From: Verrucomicrobia bacterium UBA6015
GTDB lineage: Bacteria; Verrucomicrobiota; Kiritimatiellia; UBA8416
Length of the DNA: 10,875 nt
Direction of reading: 5' to 3'
Assembly: GCA_002428045.1 (NCBI GenBank)
Contig: DIZZ01000178.1
Location: 1-10,875 of the forward strand
The notes below the pieces were generated by a model. The model worked only from the letters and a program-made list of their open reading frames with translations. It had not been told where the DNA came from and did not search any database. The position numbers and the translations under genes were made by a program. Shown here piece by piece: positions 7,233 to 10,875 of the stretch (positions are counted from its first letter, which is position 1; each line of letters starts with the position of its first letter).

Positions 7233-8489
7233 ATGGCCTTGCATGGGGATGGTGGGATGAAACGCTGGGTGGTCGCGCTGATGGGGACGCTGCTGCAGGT
7301 GGTGCTGGGGACGGTATACGCCTGGAGCTATTTCCAGAAGCTGATCGTGACCGGGTATGGCTGGACCAATGTCCAGGTTATGTGGATCTTCAGCATTGCC
7401 ATCTGCTCGCTGGGTCTGGCGGCGGCGGGAGGCGGCCTGCTGATGGCGAAGGCGGGTCCGCGTCGGCTCGCGCTGGCGGGGGCGCTACTCTACGGGGTCG
7501 GTTACCTGCTGGGCGGATGGGCCCTGTCGCTGCGCTGCCTGCCCTTGCTGTATGCCGGTTTCGGCGTGATCGGGGGGATCGGTCTGGGGTTGGGGTATGT
7601 GACTCCCGTGGCGACGGCGGCGAGGTGGTTCCCGGAGAAGAAGGGTTTCATCACCGGCATGGTGATCATGGGCTTCGGACTGGGTGCGCTGCTGATGTCC
7701 AAGGTGATTGCACCGCTGTTGATGACAAGCTTCGGCGGCAACCTGGTGCATGTGTTCTGGTGCACGGGCGGTATCCTTCTGGCGATCGGATTGCCGGCGG
7801 CTGCCTTTCTGCACAATCCGCCGTGCCTGCCATCGGTGCCGGTCGTTCCTGCGCAGGCCGCCGTCCCGGATTTCGCGCATGCGGGGCACGCGCTGCTGTC
7901 GGGACGGTTCGCGCGGATGTGGCTGCTGCTGTTCCTGAACACCTCGGCCGGGATCATGTTCATCAGCCTGCAGTCGCCGATGCTTCAGGATCTGCTGCAG
8001 CGCGGCGGCAGTACGCTGGATGCGGCGGCCCTGGCCGCGATGGGGGCCACCCTGATCGGCGTCAGCTCGCTTTTCAACGGGATCGGCCGTTTCTTCTGGG
8101 GCGGCGTTTCCGACAAGATCGGGAGGACCAATGCCTTCCGCCTGATCTTCGCGACGCAGCTTGTGGTCTTCATGGCACTGGTCTGGACGGTAAACCCGTG
8201 GTTGTTCGGGGGCTTGGTCTGCTACGTGATGCTATGCTACGGCGGCGGCTTCGGCACGATGCCTTCCTATGTCGCGGATAGTTTCGGTAGTGGGATGATG
8301 CCGGTTGTCTACGGTACGATCCTGACAGGCTGGTCGATGGCCGGCATCGCCGGGCCGCAGCTTGCCGCGTTCCTGCGCGACCGCTTCGGCGCGGCTGCTC
8401 CGACCTGGACGTATGGCGCAGGCGCACTGCTGCTACTGGCCGGACTGCTGATCTCGCTGACGTTGTCCGACCCCGCGAAAGCGGAGTAA
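7233..8489 (+). CDS. MFS transporter of the oxalate/formate antiporter (OFA) family
   Basis: A 418-residue inner-membrane protein with about 12 hydrophobic helices. OFA-family hallmarks are the N-terminal LLQVVLGTVYAWSYF (21-35), the GIGLGLGYVTPVATAARWFP region (116-134) followed by EKKGFITGMVIMGFGLGALL, the loop GGVSDKIGR (290-298) and YGGGFGTMPSYVADSFG (336-352). Known members exchange oxalate and formate or move other small carboxylates; the substrate cannot be read here. The ATG at 7233 is chosen because AAGGA lies six bases upstream; a second ATG at 7257 (MKRWVVAL) would give a more typical N-terminus and is a real alternative. The 11-bp gap after leuB implies co-transcription, perhaps for an organic acid. 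It converges with trxA, 15 bp apart, with no evident terminator between. Confidence 0.9.
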   Translation: MALHGDGGMKRWVVALMGTLLQVVLGTVYAWSYFQKLIVTGYGWTNVQVMWIFSIAICSLGLAAAGGGLLMAKAGPRRLALAGALLYGVGYLLGGWALSLRCLPLLYAGFGVIGGIGLGLGYVTPVATAARWFPEKKGFITGMVIMGFGLGALLMSKVIAPLLMTSFGGNLVHVFWCTGGILLAIGLPAAAFLHNPPCLPSVPVVPAQAAVPDFAHAGHALLSGRFARMWLLLFLNTSAGIMFISLQSPMLQDLLQRGGSTLDAAALAAMGATLIGVSSLFNGIGRFFWGGVSDKIGRTNAFRLIFATQLVVFMALVWTVNPWLFGGLVCYVMLCYGGGFGTMPSYVADSFGSGMMPVVYGTILTGWSMAGIAGPQLAAFLRDRFGAAAPTWTYGAGALLLLAGLLISLTLSDPAKAE

Positions 8490-8504
8490 TGGATTAGCCG
8501 GGTG

Positions 8505-8837
8505 CTAGGCGATATAGGGCTTGAGCTTGTCCAGCAGGGCGGTCTTGCTCAGGGCTCCGACCATCTGCTCCTGGACGGTTCCGCCCTTCATGACCAGCAG
8601 GGTCGGGATCGAACGGACGCCAAAACTGCCAGCGAGCTGCGGGTTCTTGTCGACATCGACCTTGACGATCTTCACTTTCCCGGCAAGCGTACCGGAAATC
8701 TCATCCAGGATCGGCGCTATGGCCCGGCAGGGACCGCACCACTCCGCCCAGAAATCGACCAGTACCGGAATCGGGGATTGGATGACTTCGGTTGCCCAGT
8801 TGTTACCTTCAATATGCACGATCTTTTCAGCACTCAT
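8505..8837 (-). CDS. trxA: Thioredoxin
   Basis: A 110-residue cytoplasmic dithiol-disulfide oxidoreductase of normal thioredoxin length. The active site is WCGPC with C34 and C37, preceded by VLVDFWAEW; D28 is the buried acid, and the cis-proline is P78 in SIPTLLV. The glycine-containing C-terminal helix region (GALSKTALLDKLKPYI) is present. There is no signal peptide. ATG at 8837 has GGAG with a seven-base spacer. It starts 44 bp after the stop of the 400-residue unknown gene on the same strand, so it is probably the second gene of that unit. It is the only redox protein in the window. Confidence 0.97.
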   Translation of the reverse strand: MSAEKIVHIEGNNWATEVIQSPIPVLVDFWAEWCGPCRAIAPILDEISGTLAGKVKIVKVDVDKNPQLAGSFGVRSIPTLLVMKGGTVQEQMVGALSKTALLDKLKPYIA

Positions 8838-8881
8838 TCGTCGTCTCCGCGTTAAGCAAGCCCCGTAAGGGCCAGTTGTTG

Positions 8882-10084
8882 TTATTTCCCCGGGACTCTG
8901 TAAATACGTTCAAACCAGGGCAGTTCCGTGGTCGAACCGGGGCCGCTGTAGGATAGCGGCGTGAGCGAGAGGTTCGGGCCGAACGTCTGCGCGCACTGCA
9001 CGTAGATCAGCACACCGGTGATGATCGTGGCGGCACAGCCCGCCAGGATAAAGGTCCAGTGTGCTTTGTCGGCGGCAAGCTTCTTTGCTGGCGGGGCGAA
9101 CATCGTCGGAGCACTCCCGCCGCCTGTCGTCGCGCCTGCTCCACCCGCTGCCGATGTCCTCAGGGTCGGACGACCGACCGGGCGCTTTACCTTGATCGTC
9201 TTCTTCTGGGTATCCGGCGTATCATCACTAGCGGATTCGGCGGTCAGATCAATCGCGGCGGTCTTGGTACGTGGCTCGGAGGCAGCCTCGGAGGGTTCGA
9301 GACCTTGGACCCTGACCGTGCTGCTGCCCGGGCGCTTGAGTTTGATAGTCTTCGGGCCGCTTTCACTCTCGCTGCCAAGTGCGGAATCCAAGGAAATTCG
9401 TGATGTCTGGCGTTTCGGGTCGGGCGCGGGTTGCGGGGGCGGTGCGGACGCCGTCACAGTGGTGGCACCCACGATCCCGTCTGTCTCGGCAACGTTCCCT
9501 GCGATTATGGTCGCGATCGGCGAGGTTTGCGCGATCCGGATCGGTTGGGTGCCGGCAGGCGTCGATCGCCCGTCCTGATCGGATGGCAGCGAGATTTTCG
9601 ACGTGGCTCGCTTGGTACCGAAAGGCGCGGCGGGTTCCGGCGTGTCACGCTTGATGCCGAGCGGTACCGGTTTTTTCAACTTGATGGTTTTCGGGGCCAT
9701 TACCGGACGCATCAAGGGCCGCGGCCCCGAGGCGCCGGGCACGCTGACGGGTGCTGCAGAAGCCTCGCCGAATACGGCTGCGGTCGAGGCTCTGTCCAGT
9801 ATACCTGTCGCCGGTTTCATCAACGTCGGTGACGCCGTTTCTCCCGACGATTGCGGTGCGTCTGGCAGTGTGATTCGCATAGTTCCTTTCGAGGCGTCAG
9901 ACGCCATTGCCGTTGTGCCGCTCGCCAAGGGGATTGGCATGGATGGCGCCGAAGGCCTCTCGGCAGCGTCCGAATTCGGCACGGATGCCGGGAATGCCGG
10001 ACGGGCGGTCAACGGCGTGATTATTTTCTTGCGAAGGTCCAGTTTCGGAGGAAGTCCATTCTCGTTGTTGGAATCGTCGGCCAT
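8882..10084 (-). CDS. Low-complexity single-span membrane protein with alternating KTIKLKRP and SxISL motifs, function unknown
   Basis: A 400-residue protein I do not recognise as a named family. Residues 1-340 are rich in Pro, Ala, Ser and Thr and look disordered. One membrane helix lies at about 343-363 (WTFILAGCAATIITGVLIYV), followed by a 37-residue tail. No signal peptide is seen, so the N-terminal part is probably cytoplasmic and the tail periplasmic. Short motifs recur: KTIKLKKP (132-139), KTIKLKRP (245-252), KTIKVKRP (295-302), and the related series MRITL (69-73), TSKISLPS (161-168), TSRISLDS (227-234), TAAIDLTA (275-282). The two types alternate. The N-terminus has a compact LPPKLDLRKK (11-20). 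ATG at 10084 has GGGAGA seven bases upstream and a good promoter. trxA follows after 44 bp. The motifs could be docking, nucleic acid or polyanion-binding, or phosphorylation sites; that is speculation. Confidence 0.85.
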   Translation of the reverse strand: MADDSNNENGLPPKLDLRKKIITPLTARPAFPASVPNSDAAERPSAPSMPIPLASGTTAMASDASKGTMRITLPDAPQSSGETASPTLMKPATGILDRASTAAVFGEASAAPVSVPGASGPRPLMRPVMAPKTIKLKKPVPLGIKRDTPEPAAPFGTKRATSKISLPSDQDGRSTPAGTQPIRIAQTSPIATIIAGNVAETDGIVGATTVTASAPPPQPAPDPKRQTSRISLDSALGSESESGPKTIKLKRPGSSTVRVQGLEPSEAASEPRTKTAAIDLTAESASDDTPDTQKKTIKVKRPVGRPTLRTSAAGGAGATTGGGSAPTMFAPPAKKLAADKAHWTFILAGCAATIITGVLIYVQCAQTFGPNLSLTPLSYSGPGSTTELPWFERIYRVPGK

Positions 10085-10110
10085 AATAAGTCTCCCGCGT
10101 TACAGGGTAG

Positions 10111-10139
10111 AAGATAGACGGACCGCGGGCTGGCGTCAA
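10111..10139 (-). promoter_or_regulatory. Sigma70-type promoter for the 400-residue unknown gene and trxA
   Basis: On the minus strand TTGACG (10139-10134) and TATCTT (10116-10111) are separated by exactly 17 bases. Transcription would start near 10104, giving a leader of about 20 bases that includes the GGGAGA ribosome site. This is the clearest promoter in the window. A dyad overlaps its -35 box. Confidence 0.65.
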
Positions 10140-10151
10140 TCACAGATTGAC
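10135..10151. promoter_or_regulatory. Putative operator: 17-bp perfect dyad over the -35 box
   Basis: GTCAATC-ACA-GATTGAC is a perfect 7-bp inverted repeat with a three-base centre. Its left half lies inside the TTGACG -35 element (10134-10139). The size and position fit a dimeric regulator site. It is the only such dyad between kdsD and the next gene. The regulator is unknown. Confidence 0.5.
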
Positions 10152-10194
10152 AGTCTAAAAAGGAAAATCGTGGTCGCGGTTCGCCCAAACGCCT

Positions 10195-10875
10195 TTACAG
10201 GACTTTCATCTTAGGCAGATCCTGGATGTCCACCGCGCCGATGACCCGGTTGTCGGCATCCACGACAATCAGGTCGTCGATATTATGTTTTTCGAAGATG
10301 TTGAGGGCATTCACCGCCAGCTCATCCTCGCGCACCGTGATCGGGTTCTTGCTCATGAAGCGGGCCACGGGCAGATTCAGGATATCGGTGTGACGGCCGA
10401 CGTTCCGCCGCAGGTCACCGTCTGTAAAAACCCCTTTCAGGATGCCATTTGCGTCAACCAGCGCGGCGGAACCGGCCCGCGCCGCCGTCATGGCCAGCAG
10501 GACCGTTTCCACGTCGGACGACTCGGGGACGCAGGCGAGGCGGCTATCGCGGCGCATGATATCGGCGACACGCAGCAGCAGCGAGCGTCCGATGGCTCCA
10601 CCGGGGTGCAGCCGTGCATAATCGTCGCGCTTGAATCCACGGGACTCCAGCAGCACCATGGCCAATGCATCCCCCCAGGCCAGCGTGCCGGTGGTGCTGG
10701 CTGTCGGTGCCATGTTGAACGGGCATGCTTCCCTTGGAACGGTGACGCAGGCCGTGAAGTCACTGTGCTTGGCGAGCGTGCTTTCAAGGTTGCCGGTCAC
10801 GCCGATAATGGTGACGTTCAGGCGGCGGGCGGCGGGCAGCAGGTGGAGCACTTCCTCGGATTCGCCGGAATAGCT
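10195..10875 (-). CDS. kdsD: Arabinose-5-phosphate isomerase KdsD, C-terminal part (5' end outside window)
   Basis: The last 226 residues of a cytoplasmic enzyme that interconverts ribulose 5-phosphate and arabinose 5-phosphate, the entry to Kdo for lipopolysaccharide. The visible part starts in the sugar isomerase (SIS) domain at SYSGESEEV and includes EACPFNMAPTASTTGTLAWGDALA (key residues E-x-CP...APTAST) and HPGGAIGR, whose histidine codon at 10608-10606 corresponds to the catalytic histidine of known enzymes. Two CBS domains follow: one from about VADIMRRDSR to VFTDGDLRR and one from ARFMSKNP to AVDIQDLP. The frame is open to the window edge, so about 100 N-terminal residues are missing. 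The gap to the next gene on the strand is 110 bp and contains that gene's own promoter, so the two need not share a transcript. Paralogues GutQ and KpsF share this architecture. Confidence 0.95.
   Translation of the reverse strand, partial: SYSGESEEVLHLLPAARRLNVTIIGVTGNLESTLAKHSDFTACVTVPREACPFNMAPTASTTGTLAWGDALAMVLLESRGFKRDDYARLHPGGAIGRSLLLRVADIMRRDSRLACVPESSDVETVLLAMTAARAGSAALVDANGILKGVFTDGDLRRNVGRHTDILNLPVARFMSKNPITVREDELAVNALNIFEKHNIDDLIVVDADNRVIGAVDIQDLPKMKVL

Noticed and set aside
7229..8281. A 350-codon plus-strand open frame overlapping the MFS transporter
   Set aside because: It is a frame-shifted, Gly/Arg/Ala-rich reading of the transporter gene, which has the proper membrane pattern and family motifs.

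Overview
The window is GC-rich (roughly 60% by eye) and gene-dense, and reads as chromosomal DNA of a Gram-negative (diderm) bacterium. The diderm call rests on a lipid A-type flippase (MsbA-like), arabinose-5-phosphate isomerase (KdsD, the first step to Kdo of lipopolysaccharide) and a GspE/PilB-type secretion or pilus ATPase. The intergenic regions carry short dispersed palindromes and small-unit repeats (a GGAGGGGTGCCCGAAGGGCGG-like unit, a TCCGCC...GGCGGA palindrome, heptamer arrays of the GGATGTT/GGGCGTT type). From memory these resemble repeats seen in PVC-group genomes (Kiritimatiellota, Lentisphaerota, Verrucomicrobiota). That placement is a tentative inference, not something this window proves.

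Layout, left to right. (1) 1-2297, plus strand: the 3' end of a GspE/PilB ATPase gene overlaps by four bases (ATGA) an msbA-like ABC exporter gene. (2) 2298-3139: an 840-bp island without an intact gene, with a pair of opposed repeat units forming 28-bp perfect inverted arms, a small membrane-protein gene broken by an in-frame TGA, and several short direct repeats and palindromes; its middle is visibly more AT-rich than the rest. (3) 5773-3140, minus strand: a carboxynorspermidine dehydrogenase-like (saccharopine dehydrogenase family) gene followed after 42 bp by the Mg2+ channel gene mgtE, probably one transcript. (4) 5774-6126: a divergent intergenic region whose leuB-proximal part is an inverted array of 7-bp units. 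(5) 6127-8489, plus strand: leuB followed after 11 bp by an oxalate/formate-antiporter-family MFS transporter. (6) 10875-8505, minus strand: the 3' two thirds of kdsD, then a 400-residue low-complexity single-membrane-span protein of unknown function, then thioredoxin trxA. A good sigma70-type promoter with a 17-bp dyad over its -35 box lies just upstream of the unknown gene, so it and trxA probably form a regulated transcription unit.

Most genes are ordinary housekeeping genes. The parts that deserve attention are the 400-residue protein, which alternates KTIK(L/V)K(R/K)P and SxISL-type motifs before a membrane anchor; its promoter/operator; the heptamer inverted array in the leuB leader; and the repeat island with the broken gene. 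I see no CRISPR array, tRNA, rRNA, phage or transposase gene, and no clear multi-gene novel system.
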